From contig CAZJBX010000010.1 of assembly GCA_964544605.1 (NCBI GenBank), positions 5,149-69,148 of the forward strand: 64,000 nucleotides of DNA. Reading direction: 5' to 3'. The notes below the pieces were generated by a model that ran no database searches, had not been told where the DNA came from, and worked only from the letters and a program-made list of their open reading frames with translations. Below are positions 53,013 to 61,649 of the stretch, in pieces. The DNA comes from JAMIFN01 sp964544605 (GTDB lineage Bacteria > Pseudomonadota > Gammaproteobacteria > Burkholderiales > Burkholderiaceae_C). The first letter of the stretch is position 1; every line of letters starts with the position of its first letter. The translations under genes were made by a program, and so were the position numbers.

Positions 53013-53924
53013 TTAACGGCTGCGTTTGGTGGCGGTTTTTTTGCTTGCCGTGGTTTTTTTCGCTGTGGGTTTGGCAGCGGGCTTGGCAGCNNNNNNNNNN
53101 NNNNNNNNNNNNNNNNNNNNNNNNNNNNNNNNNNNNNNNNNNNNNNNNNNNNNNNNNNNNNNNNNNNNNNNNNNNNNNNNNNNNNNNNNNTTGGCAGCGG
53201 GCTTGGCAGCAGATGGGGCCGCTGTGCGGGCAGGGGCTTTTTTGGTGGCTGTTTTTTTAGCCACTGATTTTTTCGCCGCAGGCTTGGCGCTGGCGGTTTT
53301 GGCCAATTTCTCGGCGGCGGCTTGGCTGTTTTGCATCACTTGGCTGGTGATTTGCCCAAACTGCTCGGCCATGCCCTGCCACATGGCCACAGCTTGCTGG
53401 CCCGCTTGCTGCATCAAAATGGCCTGCTCGGCAGCGGCTTGTTCGGCCTTTTCAGCGGCGCTGGGGCGTTTTTTGGCAGGCTTTTTCACTTCTGGCTCGG
53501 CTTGCGCTTGGGCGATATCCGCACCCATATCGAAATGGGTTTTGTTGCGGGCCGTGGCTTTTTTGCTGGCGGCGGTGCCATCAGCGGCGGCAAAAGGCCA
53601 AGCTTTTCCCAAATTCTCTTTCATGCCTTCGAGTGTGCTCAGGGTCATTTTTTGCACTTGCAGGGCTTGCACTGTCGCTTCAATCAGGCGGGCATTGTTT
53701 TCGAGCCAGAGCTTGACGGTTTGCAGCTCGGTGATGCGCTTTTCCAGCTCCTCGGTGCTCAGCGTGGGCATGACCCACGAGCCCGCCTTGGGGATAAAAG
53801 GGTTCTGCATGGCGCTGGGTTTGAAGCCTTGGCCCATGCCCGGCATTTGTTTGGCCATTTGCGCAAAGGTATCAAAGCCAGGAATCAGCTTTGAGAGGTC
53901 AAAATTTTTGCTGCTTTTGCTCAT
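53013..53924 (-). CDS. PhaM-like polyhydroxyalkanoate granule-associated protein, interrupted by an assembly gap
   Basis: The N-terminal half carries the PhaM-type block TLSTEELEKRITELQTVK followed by LIEATVQALQVQKMTLS, which in Ralstonia helps activate PHA synthase and bind granules to the nucleoid. The C-terminal half is a Lys/Ala/Pro histone-H1-like tail made of KPAA-type repeats. A 100-N gap (53091-53190) sits in that tail, flanked by identical 20-bp sequences, so repeat number and true length are unknown; the frame is nevertheless the same on both sides. It lies 28 bp after gspK, an unusual neighbour. Confidence 0.8.
   Translation of the reverse strand: MSKSSKNFDLSKLIPGFDTFAQMAKQMPGMGQGFKPSAMQNPFIPKAGSWVMPTLSTEELEKRITELQTVKLWLENNARLIEATVQALQVQKMTLSTLEGMKENLGKAWPFAAADGTAASKKATARNKTHFDMGADIAQAQAEPEVKKPAKKRPSAAEKAEQAAAEQAILMQQAGQQAVAMWQGMAEQFGQITSQVMQNSQAAAEKLAKTASAKPAAKKSVAKKTATKKAPARTAAPSAAKPAAXXXXXXXXXXXXXXXXXXXXXXXXXXXXXXXXXXAAKPAAKPTAKKTTASKKTATKRSR
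53091..53190. other. 100-N assembly gap within a tandem repeat
   Basis: One hundred Ns, a conventional placeholder length, are bracketed by the same 20 bases (53071-53090 and 53191-53210), each two copies of TTGGCAGC spaced by GGGC. The repeat is the probable cause of the gap. Confidence 0.99.
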
Positions 53925-53952
53925 ATCGTGGGTCTCCTATCGGTATTGGGGT

Positions 53953-55113
53953 TCAAAGGCTGCCTGCATTTTTGTAGAAGTTCTCCAGATCGTCCACCCC
54001 TATGGCGTTTTCACTGTCGTCTTCAATAAAGCGGCCCAGCGCATAGCGTTCGCGCTGGTAGAGGCGCACATCGCCTGCCGTGGGCCGCCACAGCATGGCT
54101 TGTTCTTCCACTATCAGTTTGTCAATTTGCAGCTTGCCTTGCACCATAAAAAGCTGGCTTTTGCCATCAATCGGCGCTTCTTCATTGGCCTCGGCCAAGG
54201 CCGCAAAACTGGCATGGGTAAAGAGCTCGGCGGCGCTGCCAAAGCCTTTGATGTCATTCGTTAGGCTGAGGCGGCGGATTTGCTGGGCGCAGTTGTCATC
54301 GCAGCCCGCAATGGCGGCTTTGAGCATGATACGGCTGGCGGTGTTCACATTGATGAGCTGGCGCTGGCGCGGCTGGTTGAGGCGCTGGGGCAGAAAAATC
54401 ACCACATAGGGGCGCAGCTTGTTGAGCACATCAGGGTCTATGCCCAGCCAATCGAGCTGTTCAAGGCGGGTCGGAAACAGCACGCCTTGCGCATAGCCTT
54501 GCCCGCCATACGGCCCAGCGCTGCGGCCTGCCTCGCCTTTGCCCACCTTGTTTTGTGCGGCTTGCAAATAGGCTGTTTTGAAGTAATCGCGTTCGCTGGG
54601 GCTGATGTCGAGTTCTTCGCAGAGGCGATCAAAAACCTGCTCATAGCGCGGCTCAAAACCGCTGACTTCGTTGTTGATCAAATCCGGCAGATTGAATTTG
54701 GCGTTCAAGTCTTGAAACTTGCCTGAGAAAAACGCCTGCTGCAAATCGGCCTCATCGCGGCCACCGCTGTCCTCTTTGTCTAAGGCCAAAAAAGCGCTGA
54801 GTGAGGAGGCTTTCAGCTCTTTGGCCCAAGGCTCATCGAGGTAGTCCACACGGCGTGGGTTGCTTTGGCTGCTGCTGGGTTTGTCGTCTTCACGGATGAT
54901 GATGCGGGCCCAGTCCAGCAGGCCATTGAGCACCCACACGGCTTGGGCGCGGTCGCGCTCGGCCACTTCCACGCCCATCACCTGCGCCTGCCGCCACAAA
55001 GTGCCAGCGGCCACTGTGGTCACCAGCACCATGATGAGCATGGCCAGCAAAATCGCCGCGCCGCGCTGGCGGCGGGGTGCTTGGTTCAAGTGCAAGAAGG
55101 CAGGACGCGGCAT
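53953..55113 (-). CDS. gspK: type II secretion system minor pseudopilin GspK
   Basis: GspK is the large minor pseudopilin that caps the pseudopilus tip with GspI and GspJ. The N-terminus has the prepilin-like RRQRGAAILLAMLIMVLVTT helix; the rest shows LDWARIIIREDD, FQDLNAKFNLPDL, and LINVNTAS of the SAM-like domain. The 386-residue length is somewhat large but within range. ATG 55113 lies next to the gspJ stop. Confidence 0.92.
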   Translation of the reverse strand: MPRPAFLHLNQAPRRQRGAAILLAMLIMVLVTTVAAGTLWRQAQVMGVEVAERDRAQAVWVLNGLLDWARIIIREDDKPSSSQSNPRRVDYLDEPWAKELKASSLSAFLALDKEDSGGRDEADLQQAFFSGKFQDLNAKFNLPDLINNEVSGFEPRYEQVFDRLCEELDISPSERDYFKTAYLQAAQNKVGKGEAGRSAGPYGGQGYAQGVLFPTRLEQLDWLGIDPDVLNKLRPYVVIFLPQRLNQPRQRQLINVNTASRIMLKAAIAGCDDNCAQQIRRLSLTNDIKGFGSAAELFTHASFAALAEANEEAPIDGKSQLFMVQGKLQIDKLIVEEQAMLWRPTAGDVRLYQRERYALGRFIEDDSENAIGVDDLENFYKNAGSL

Positions 55114-55114
55114 G

Positions 55115-55828
55115 TCACACTCCTGGGGCCAGGGGGTTAATCCAATCGCGCTGAATCGGCCCAAAAAACAGGCTGTTTGCCCCCGGCTCTAGCACCCAGC
55201 GCAGGCCGTGCAATTGCAAAGAGCCATTGCCACGGGGGGCAATATCGCTGGCCTCCTCCGCCCAGCCACTGCTGCGGTTGAAGACCAGCAGCTTCCAATC
55301 TTGCAGGGGCATGATTTCCAGCTCATAGCTGTGCAGGCTTTCCGCCTCGCTGTCTTCGGCCCAGCGGCGGGCGTTCTCCCAAGCTTGCTCCAGCTCATCG
55401 GCGGTATAGACGGCGGGCGATTGCCAGCGCAGCAGCATACCGGGCTGGCCCTTGGGTGCGTCGTAGTCGCCGCTATCGGGGCGTTTGGCCCAAGCCACCA
55501 CCCGCAGAGCACGGTCGGCGCGGCTGTTGTCTTGCCGCACCATGCGCAGGTATTGGCGCTCGGCTTTGTATTCCAAATTGGGCACATTTTGGGTGTATTG
55601 GCTGCCGGGCAAAAGCTGCAATTGGTTCAGGTCTTGCTCCCACTGTGCCAGCGCGGTTTGCATCACCGCGAGTTCGCGGCTGTGCGCTTGGCTGTTTTTT
55701 TGCGATTGCACAATGGCGTTGATGCCTTGCCAAGCCAAGCCCGTGACGATGCCCATGATGGCCAGCGCCACCAGCACTTCAACCAAGGTAAAGCCACGGG
55801 CTTTGTGGTGTGTGTTGCTCAGCATCAT
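55115..55828 (-). CDS. gspJ: type II secretion system minor pseudopilin GspJ
   Basis: This 237-residue prepilin-like protein starts with the cleavage/methylation motif RGFTLVEVLVALAI and continues with ALAQWEQDLNQL and a beta-rich C-terminal domain. It overlaps gspI by 4 bp, indicating coupled translation within the gspHIJK unit. Confidence 0.92.
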   Translation of the reverse strand: MMLSNTHHKARGFTLVEVLVALAIMGIVTGLAWQGINAIVQSQKNSQAHSRELAVMQTALAQWEQDLNQLQLLPGSQYTQNVPNLEYKAERQYLRMVRQDNSRADRALRVVAWAKRPDSGDYDAPKGQPGMLLRWQSPAVYTADELEQAWENARRWAEDSEAESLHSYELEIMPLQDWKLLVFNRSSGWAEEASDIAPRGNGSLQLHGLRWVLEPGANSLFFGPIQRDWINPLAPGV

Positions 55829-56205
55829 GGCGGCCCCAATACGCTAGAGAGCGCCATGATTTGCGAATCCGCCTCTTCCGTGCGGCGCACGCCACCGTCC
55901 AAGCGCACAATATTCGGGTTGGCCGTGCCTGCCACATTCACCACCACCCACCACTTGCCGCCGCCTTGCTCGCACTCATAAGTCACCTCGCCAGCAGGTG
56001 GGCGTTCATTGCTCAACATGCTTTTTAGGCGCAGGTCAATAAAGGCGTTTTCAAGGCAAATTTGTGCCAGCAGGCTCTCGCGCTGGCGCTCGGCATTGTT
56101 CAGCAAGGTGTTGCTCGCCTGTATGCCCGCAGTCAGGGCAATGGCGATGATGCTCAAGGCCACCAGCACCTCCACCAAGGTAAAGCCCAAGGCGCGGCGG
56201 CTCAT
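55825..56205 (-). CDS. gspI: type II secretion system minor pseudopilin GspI
   Basis: The 126-residue product starts MSRRALGFTLVEVLVALSI, a class III signal for the prepilin peptidase, followed by NAERQRESLLAQICLENAF, a GspI-like helix. ATG 56205 overlaps the gspH stop by 4 bp. GspI binds GspJ and GspK to form the pseudopilus tip. Confidence 0.9.
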   Translation of the reverse strand: MSRRALGFTLVEVLVALSIIAIALTAGIQASNTLLNNAERQRESLLAQICLENAFIDLRLKSMLSNERPPAGEVTYECEQGGGKWWVVVNVAGTANPNIVRLDGGVRRTEEADSQIMALSSVLGPP

Positions 56206-56681
56206 AAGCCTTCCTCCACCACAAAGGGGGCCAAGCCCTGGCTGCTGATGCGCACGCTGAACTCGCCCAAATGCAGTTGCAAAGTCTGCGGCGGCAAAAT
56301 CGGCTCTGGCCCCAGCAGCAGCGGCACATGGCCTGATGCCGTCATGCCTGGCTCCAGCCAAGGCGTGATTTTGCTTTCATCTATGGCCACATGCGGGTCT
56401 TTGATAAGGAAGCCGCCCTCATGCACAGCCAGCTCGGCGGCCAAACCCCGTGCCCGTGATTGCGCACGGCCCACCTCAATGGCGGCCACCAGTTGCTCGG
56501 CCTGTTTGTGCAGTTGCACCTCATCGCTGCTGCGCATACCGGCCATGATGGTGGCGCTGGCCACGCCAATGAGCACCAGCACAATCAGCAGCTCCAGCAG
56601 CGTAAAGCCGCGCCCAGCCGCCTGCCTCACAGCAGGGCGGCGCAAGGTGTGGGTGAAGGTGGACTGCAAGGAATGGGCCAT
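56202..56681 (-). CDS. gspH: type II secretion system minor pseudopilin GspH
   Basis: The 159-residue protein has a 28-residue leader ending AAGRGFTLLELLIVLVLIG and a GspH/FimT-like body (LVAAIEVGRAQSRARG). ATG 56681 is the start. No gspG, the major pseudopilin usually preceding gspH, is present: apbC lies upstream instead. Confidence 0.9.
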   Translation of the reverse strand: MAHSLQSTFTHTLRRPAVRQAAGRGFTLLELLIVLVLIGVASATIMAGMRSSDEVQLHKQAEQLVAAIEVGRAQSRARGLAAELAVHEGGFLIKDPHVAIDESKITPWLEPGMTASGHVPLLLGPEPILPPQTLQLHLGEFSVRISSQGLAPFVVEEGL

Positions 56682-56724
56682 GGTGGGCGCATTGTAGGGC
56701 CGCCCCAAGGCTGCGGCGCGGGCC

Positions 56725-57828
56725 TTACTTGCTGCGGTGCACGGTTTTGGGCTGCGGCGGCGCGGGCGGTGCAGGTGGCGTATAGGGCTTGCCCACCAGC
56801 ACCATTTTGGCGCCCACTTTGCGGGCGATTTCGCGGTAGAGGCGGCCCTCATCGCTATCGGGCGCTTGCTGCATCAGCGGCACGCCGCTATCGGCCTGCT
56901 CGCGGATGAGGGGTTTCAGCGGCATATGGCCCAGCACCTCGCAGCCCGCATCGGCAGCCAGCTTCTGCCCACCGTCTTGGCCAAAAATATGCTCTTGGTG
57001 GCCGCAGGCCGTGCAGGTGTAAACGGCCATGTTCTCCAGCACGCCCAAAATCGGCGTTTGCACGGTTTGAAACAACTGCACGCCCTTGACCGCATCGAGC
57101 AGGGCCACATTCTGCGGCGTGGTCACAATCACCGCGCCCGTGACGGGGGCGCGTTGCGCCATCGTCAGTTGGATATCGCCCGTGCCCGGCGGCATATCCA
57201 CAATCAAATAATCCAAATCCTGCCAAGCCGTCTGCTTGAGCAAGGTATCGAGCGCATTGCTGGCCATGGGCCCGCGCCAAGCACTGGCCTTATCGCCATC
57301 GACCAGCAGGCCAATCGAATTCATTTGCAGGCCAAAAGCCACGGATGCAATCATGCGCTTGGCCTCGTCCAGCTCAGGGCGGCCACTCACGCCCAGCATA
57401 TGCGGCATGCTGGGACCGTAAATATCGGCATCCAAAATTCCCACCTTTGCGCCCTCATATTGCAGGGCCAAGGCCAAATTCACGGCGGTTGTGCTTTTAC
57501 CCACGCCACCCTTGCCTGATGCCACGGCGATGATGTTCTTCACCCCCGGCACGGCCAAACTGCCATCGGGCGCGGCCGCCAAAGCTGGCACAGCCGTATG
57601 CAACTGCGCATCGCACACCTCTACGCCAGGCACATGCAGCAGCGTTGCATCCATCTTGGCCTTGATGATGGGGTGCAAACTGGCGCAAGGGTAGGGCATG
57701 GCCACGGCAAAGCTCAGCCGCCCACCTTCAAACTGCACGCCGCTGATGCGGCCAGCCTGTGCATAGGGCAGGCCCGTATAGGGGTCAAACAAAGTGGCTA
57801 AATGGTGGGCAATGTCTTGGCTTTTCAT
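56725..57828 (-). CDS. apbC: iron-sulfur cluster carrier ApbC/Mrp
   Basis: This P-loop scaffold delivers Fe-S clusters to apoproteins. The 367-residue protein has an N-terminal DUF59-like domain, the deviant Walker A ASGKGGVGKSTTAVNLA near residue 103, DADIYGPSMP, VDMPPGTGDIQLT and the CTACGH Cys pair that binds the bridging cluster. A short Pro-rich tail ends it. It is divergent from metG, a common arrangement in betaproteobacteria. Confidence 0.94.
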   Translation of the reverse strand: MKSQDIAHHLATLFDPYTGLPYAQAGRISGVQFEGGRLSFAVAMPYPCASLHPIIKAKMDATLLHVPGVEVCDAQLHTAVPALAAAPDGSLAVPGVKNIIAVASGKGGVGKSTTAVNLALALQYEGAKVGILDADIYGPSMPHMLGVSGRPELDEAKRMIASVAFGLQMNSIGLLVDGDKASAWRGPMASNALDTLLKQTAWQDLDYLIVDMPPGTGDIQLTMAQRAPVTGAVIVTTPQNVALLDAVKGVQLFQTVQTPILGVLENMAVYTCTACGHQEHIFGQDGGQKLAADAGCEVLGHMPLKPLIREQADSGVPLMQQAPDSDEGRLYREIARKVGAKMVLVGKPYTPPAPPAPPQPKTVHRSK

Positions 57829-57937
57829 CGGTTTACCTCAAAACGCGGCACTCAGGCGTGCTTGCGGCTTCAATACAATAGGCGGCCATTGTCTCAGCTA
57901 ACTTGGCTGCTCCTTCACCTTGCCTCTACAAATCCTC

Positions 57938-60067
57938 ATGTCTGCTAAGCGTAAACTTTTTGTCACCACCGCCTTGCCCTATGCCAACGGCACCTTCCAC
58001 ATCGGCCACATCATGGAATACATTCAAGCCGACATCTGGGTGCGCTTTCAACGGATGCAGGGCCACAGCGTGCAGTTTTGCGGGGCTGATGATGCCCACG
58101 GCGCGCCCATCATGATTGCGGCGGAGAAAAAAGGTGTCACGCCTGAGGCTTTTGTGGACGAAATCGCCGCTGGCCGCAAACAATATCTGGATGGTTTTGG
58201 CATCAGCCACGACAACTGGTATTCCACCCACAGCCCTGAGAACACCGAGCTGGCCCAAGCCATCTACCTTGATTTGAAAAAAGCCGGCCTCATTCAAAGC
58301 CGCGTCATCGAGCAATTCTTCGACCCTGAAAAGGGCATGTTCCTGCCCGACCGCTTCATCAAAGGCGAATGCCCCAAATGCGGCGCCGCCGACCAATACG
58401 GCGACAACTGCGAGGTGTGCAGCGCCGTGTACCAGCCCACCGAGCTGAAAAACCCCTTCTCCATCCTCACCGGCGCCAAGCCCGTGCTGAAGGAATCGGA
58501 GCACTACTTCTTCACCCTCTCAGACCCCCGCGCCGTCGCCTTTTTGCAAGACTGGACGCAGGACGGCAAACTCCAACCCGAAGTCGCCAACAAAGTCAAA
58601 GAATGGTTTGAAATCGGCGACGACGGCAAAGCCAAATTGGGCGACTGGGATATCTCACGCGATGCGCCCTACTTCGGCATCCCCATCCCCGATGCCGAGG
58701 GCAAATACTTCTATGTCTGGCTCGATGCCCCCATCGGCTACCTCGCCAGCCTGAAAAACCTGCTGACGCAACAAGGCATCGACTACGCCAGCTATATGGC
58801 CGACCCCGCGCTGGAGCAATACCACTTCATCGGCAAAGACATCATCACCTTCCACACCCTGTTCTGGCCCGCCATGCTGCACTTCACTGGCCGCAAAGTG
58901 CCCAACAACATCTTTGTGCACGGCTTCCTCACCGTCAACAATGGCGAAAAAATGAGCAAAAGCCGTGGCACCGGCCTTGACCCGCTGAAATACCTGCAAC
59001 TGGGCATGAACCCCGAATGGCTGCGCTACTACCTCGCCGCCAAACTCAGCAACCGCAATGAAGACATCGACTTCAACGCCGAAGACTTCATGGCCCGTGT
59101 GAACGCCGACCTCATTGGCAAATACATCAACATCGCCAGCCGCGCCGCAGGCTTCATCAGCAAACGCTTTGATGGCCAGCTCGGCAGCTTGGATGCCGAC
59201 GGCCAAAACCTGCTGGCGCAAATGCAAGCCGCAGGCCAGGGCATCGCCGCCCTGTATGAAGGGCGCGAATTTGGCAAAGCCGTGCGCGACATCATGGCCT
59301 TGGCCGACCTCGTCAACGCCTATGTGGACACGCACAAACCCTGGGAGCTGGCCAAGCAAGCAGGCCAAGAGCTGCGCCTGCACCAAGTCTGCACCCTCTG
59401 TATGCAAGCCTTCCGCATCCTCAGCATCTACCTCAAGCCCATCTTGCCCGCCTTGGCCGCGCAAGTGGAGGGCCTGCTGCAACTGCCCGCGCAAAACTTT
59501 GCCCACGCGCAAGAACTGCTGCCCGCTGGCCACACCATGCAAGCCTTCCAACACCTGATGAAGCGCGTAGAAGAAAAACAGCTTGACGCCCTGCTGGGCG
59601 TGGCCCAAGAAAAACCCGCCGCCGAGAAAAAAGCCAAGCCCGCCAAAGCCCCCAAAGCCGCTGCGCCACAAGCCGACCCCAATGCCCCTGGTGGCCAAGC
59701 CATTGCCAGCACCATCGCCATCGACGACTTTGTCAAAATCGACCTTCGTATCGCCAAAATCTTGCACTGCCAAAGCGTCGAAGGCTCGACCAAACTGCTG
59801 CAACTGACCCTAGATGTGGGCGAAAAAAATGAGGACGGCAGCGCCAAAACCCGCAATGTCTTCAGCGGCATAGCCGCCCACTACCAGCCCGAGCAACTGG
59901 TGGGCAAACTCACCGTCATGGTCGCCAACCTCGCCCCGCGCAAAATGAAATTTGGCCTCAGCGAAGGCATGGTGCTGGCCGCCAGCCACGCCGACGAAAG
60001 CGCCCAGCCCGGCATCCACATCCTCGAACCCTGGCCCGGAGCCCAGCCTGGTATGCGTATCAGCTAA
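57938..60067 (+). CDS. metG: methionyl-tRNA synthetase
   Basis: MetG charges tRNA-Met. HIGH is at residues 21-24, KMSKS lies in NNGEKMSKSRG, and four zinc-binding cysteines are found in CPKCGAADQYGDNCEVC. The C-terminal ~110 residues after a Lys/Ala/Pro linker form the tRNA-binding EMAP-like dimerisation domain (DDFVKIDLRIAKIL, SEGMVLAAS). Length 709. ATG 57938 fits the family. Confidence 0.97.
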   Translation: MSAKRKLFVTTALPYANGTFHIGHIMEYIQADIWVRFQRMQGHSVQFCGADDAHGAPIMIAAEKKGVTPEAFVDEIAAGRKQYLDGFGISHDNWYSTHSPENTELAQAIYLDLKKAGLIQSRVIEQFFDPEKGMFLPDRFIKGECPKCGAADQYGDNCEVCSAVYQPTELKNPFSILTGAKPVLKESEHYFFTLSDPRAVAFLQDWTQDGKLQPEVANKVKEWFEIGDDGKAKLGDWDISRDAPYFGIPIPDAEGKYFYVWLDAPIGYLASLKNLLTQQGIDYASYMADPALEQYHFIGKDIITFHTLFWPAMLHFTGRKVPNNIFVHGFLTVNNGEKMSKSRGTGLDPLKYLQLGMNPEWLRYYLAAKLSNRNEDIDFNAEDFMARVNADLIGKYINIASRAAGFISKRFDGQLGSLDADGQNLLAQMQAAGQGIAALYEGREFGKAVRDIMALADLVNAYVDTHKPWELAKQAGQELRLHQVCTLCMQAFRILSIYLKPILPALAAQVEGLLQLPAQNFAHAQELLPAGHTMQAFQHLMKRVEEKQLDALLGVAQEKPAAEKKAKPAKAPKAAAPQADPNAPGGQAIASTIAIDDFVKIDLRIAKILHCQSVEGSTKLLQLTLDVGEKNEDGSAKTRNVFSGIAAHYQPEQLVGKLTVMVANLAPRKMKFGLSEGMVLAASHADESAQPGIHILEPWPGAQPGMRIS

Positions 60068-60087
60068 GGCTTGAGGCTGTACCGTCG

Positions 60088-60117
60088 TTTGCCGCAAGTG
60101 CATGCAAAACCTATAAT
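60088..60117 (+). promoter_or_regulatory. promoter and possible operator of the toxin-antitoxin pair
   Basis: TTGCCG (60089-60094) and a perfect TATAAT (60112-60117) are separated by 17 bp. The interrupted palindrome TTTGC-N11-GCAAA (60088-60108) covers the -35 and spacer, a likely site for autorepression by the RHH antitoxin. Confidence 0.65.
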
Positions 60118-60150
60118 TGCCTGCAATGTCAGCAAACAAGGAGCATGCAG

Positions 60151-60399
60151 ATGAAGGTTCTCACCATTAGAAATGTATCTGAGGAAACCCACCGCGCCCT
60201 CAGAATGAGGGCGGCCCAGCGCGGCCACAGCCTGCAAACCGAGTTAAGCAACATTCTTGCTCAAGCCGTGAAAGCTGAGGGCCGAGTCCAACTAGGTAAC
60301 TTGCTCGCTGATATTGGCCGTCAAGTGCAATTGAGCGATGAAGAAGCCGCCGCCTTTGAGCGTAGCCCCAGCGCGGCTCGTGCAGCAACTTTTGATTGA
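60151..60399 (+). CDS. FitA/VapB-type ribbon-helix-helix antitoxin
   Basis: The 82-residue protein has the RHH DNA-binding pattern VLTIRNVSEETHRALRMRA with a helix continuing QRGHSLQTELSNILAQAV, and a C-terminal toxin-neutralising tail. ATG 60151 lies 7 bp after AAGGAG, better placed than the ATG at 60145. The toxin gene starts 3 bp after its stop. FitA-type antitoxins repress their own operon together with the toxin. Confidence 0.88.
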   Translation: MKVLTIRNVSEETHRALRMRAAQRGHSLQTELSNILAQAVKAEGRVQLGNLLADIGRQVQLSDEEAAAFERSPSAARAATFD

Positions 60400-60402
60400 A
60401 AA

Positions 60403-60828
60403 ATGATACTGCTCGATACCAATGTGCTCTCTGAGCAATTCAAAGCTCGGCCCGACCCTGTCGTTCTCACTTGGCTCAATCGCCAAGCCATGCCCACTCT
60501 TTACCTTGCAGCCATGACCGTGGCAGAACTGCGCGCTGGCTTGGCCCTGATGCCGCAAGGCAAACGCAAACAACTCCTGCAACATGGTATTGAACACCAG
60601 CTCTTACCCCTCTTCGCAGGCCGCATCTTGTCCTTCGACGAAGCCTGTAGTCGAGCCTACGCGAATGTTCTTGCCACTGTTCGTCAAGCAGGCAGCGGCA
60701 TTGAAGCTGCTGACGCAATCATTGCTGCCACGGCTTTAAATGGTGGTTTCAGTATCGCAACCCGTGATGCCAATCCATTTCTTGCAGCTGGCCTTCGGGT
60801 TATTAACCCTTGGGATGAGATTGCTTGA
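60403..60828 (+). CDS. FitB/VapC-type PIN-domain toxin
   Basis: The 141-residue PIN-domain ribonuclease has all four acidic active-site residues: Asp5 (LLDTN), Glu42 (VAELRAG), Asp104 (AADAIIAATA) and Asp122 (ATRD). VapC toxins cleave RNA, often initiator tRNA or rRNA, and are held inactive by the antitoxin encoded just upstream. The intact motifs suggest an active toxin. Confidence 0.9.
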   Translation: MILLDTNVLSEQFKARPDPVVLTWLNRQAMPTLYLAAMTVAELRAGLALMPQGKRKQLLQHGIEHQLLPLFAGRILSFDEACSRAYANVLATVRQAGSGIEAADAIIAATALNGGFSIATRDANPFLAAGLRVINPWDEIA

Positions 60829-60851
60829 ATCACTTTAAACAAACCCAAACC

Positions 60852-61526
60852 ATGAACAGCCACCCAGCCCAGCGCCGCCAATTCCTTCAAAACTTGGGCC
60901 TTGCCGCCAGCCTTGCGGCCCTCACGGGCGGCATGGGCCTTCTCAGCGCCTGCGGCAAAACAGGGCAGGGCCAAGCCCTGCCTGCGGGCAGCACCGTTTT
61001 GGCCTTGGGCGACTCCCTCACCCAAGGCGTGGGCGCGCAGCCTGCCCAAGCCTGGCCGCAACTGCTGGCCCACAGCACAGGCTGGCACATCATCAACGCC
61101 GGCATATCGGGCCACACCAGCGCCCAAGCCCTTGAGCGCCTGCCCGAACTGCTGCAAAACCACCGCCCCCAGCTCGTCATCATCGGCATCGGCGGCAACG
61201 ACTTCCTGCGCCAGCAAAGCCCCGAGGCAGCCAAGCACAACATCAGACTCAGCGTGCAACTGGCCCAAGCCAGCGGCGCACAAGTGCTGCTCTTGGCCAT
61301 GCCGCGCTTCTCCCTCATCGCCGCCACTACAGGCCGCATGAGCGACCACCCCCTCTATGCCGAACTCGGCAAAGAACTCAAAGTGCCCGTGCTGGAACAG
61401 AGCTGGAGCCGCATCCTCAGCGAACCCAGCCTGCGCGCCGATGCTGTTCACGCCAACGCCCAAGGCTATGCCCAATACGCCCAAAGCCTAGAGGCCGAGC
61501 TGCATCGTTTGGGCCTTATCTCATAA
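60852..61526 (+). CDS. SGNH/GDSL esterase (TesA-like) lipoprotein exported by Tat
   Basis: The N-terminus has RRQFLQNLGLA, a twin-arginine signal, followed by a hydrophobic stretch and the lipobox LLSAC with Cys34, so the enzyme is probably a Tat-exported lipoprotein. The catalytic domain shows ALGDSLTQG (nucleophile Ser55), the oxyanion GGNDF, and DAVHANAQGY with the catalytic Asp and His. It resembles arylesterase/lysophospholipase TesA. ATG 60852 is the start; the open frame touches the toxin gene's end. Confidence 0.88.
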   Translation: MNSHPAQRRQFLQNLGLAASLAALTGGMGLLSACGKTGQGQALPAGSTVLALGDSLTQGVGAQPAQAWPQLLAHSTGWHIINAGISGHTSAQALERLPELLQNHRPQLVIIGIGGNDFLRQQSPEAAKHNIRLSVQLAQASGAQVLLLAMPRFSLIAATTGRMSDHPLYAELGKELKVPVLEQSWSRILSEPSLRADAVHANAQGYAQYAQSLEAELHRLGLIS

Positions 61527-61649
61527 AACTACTCCACGCAGGGCATAAAACCAACACGCGCCATAAGCCATTTCTGTTTGCGGAAAATACCTCTTTTGTT
61601 TATCGCCGTTGATTTGGCGCCCATTCCACACTTGTTTTCTCACCGCACT

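Noticed and set aside
56202..56852. Long form of gspH starting in the apbC 3' region
   Set aside because: The added N-terminus is Arg-rich and would place the prepilin motif far inside the protein; ATG 56681 gives a normal leader.
60145..60150. ATG 60145 as start of the antitoxin
   Set aside because: It is 1 bp from the AAGGAG site, whereas ATG 60151 has a normal 7-bp spacing.
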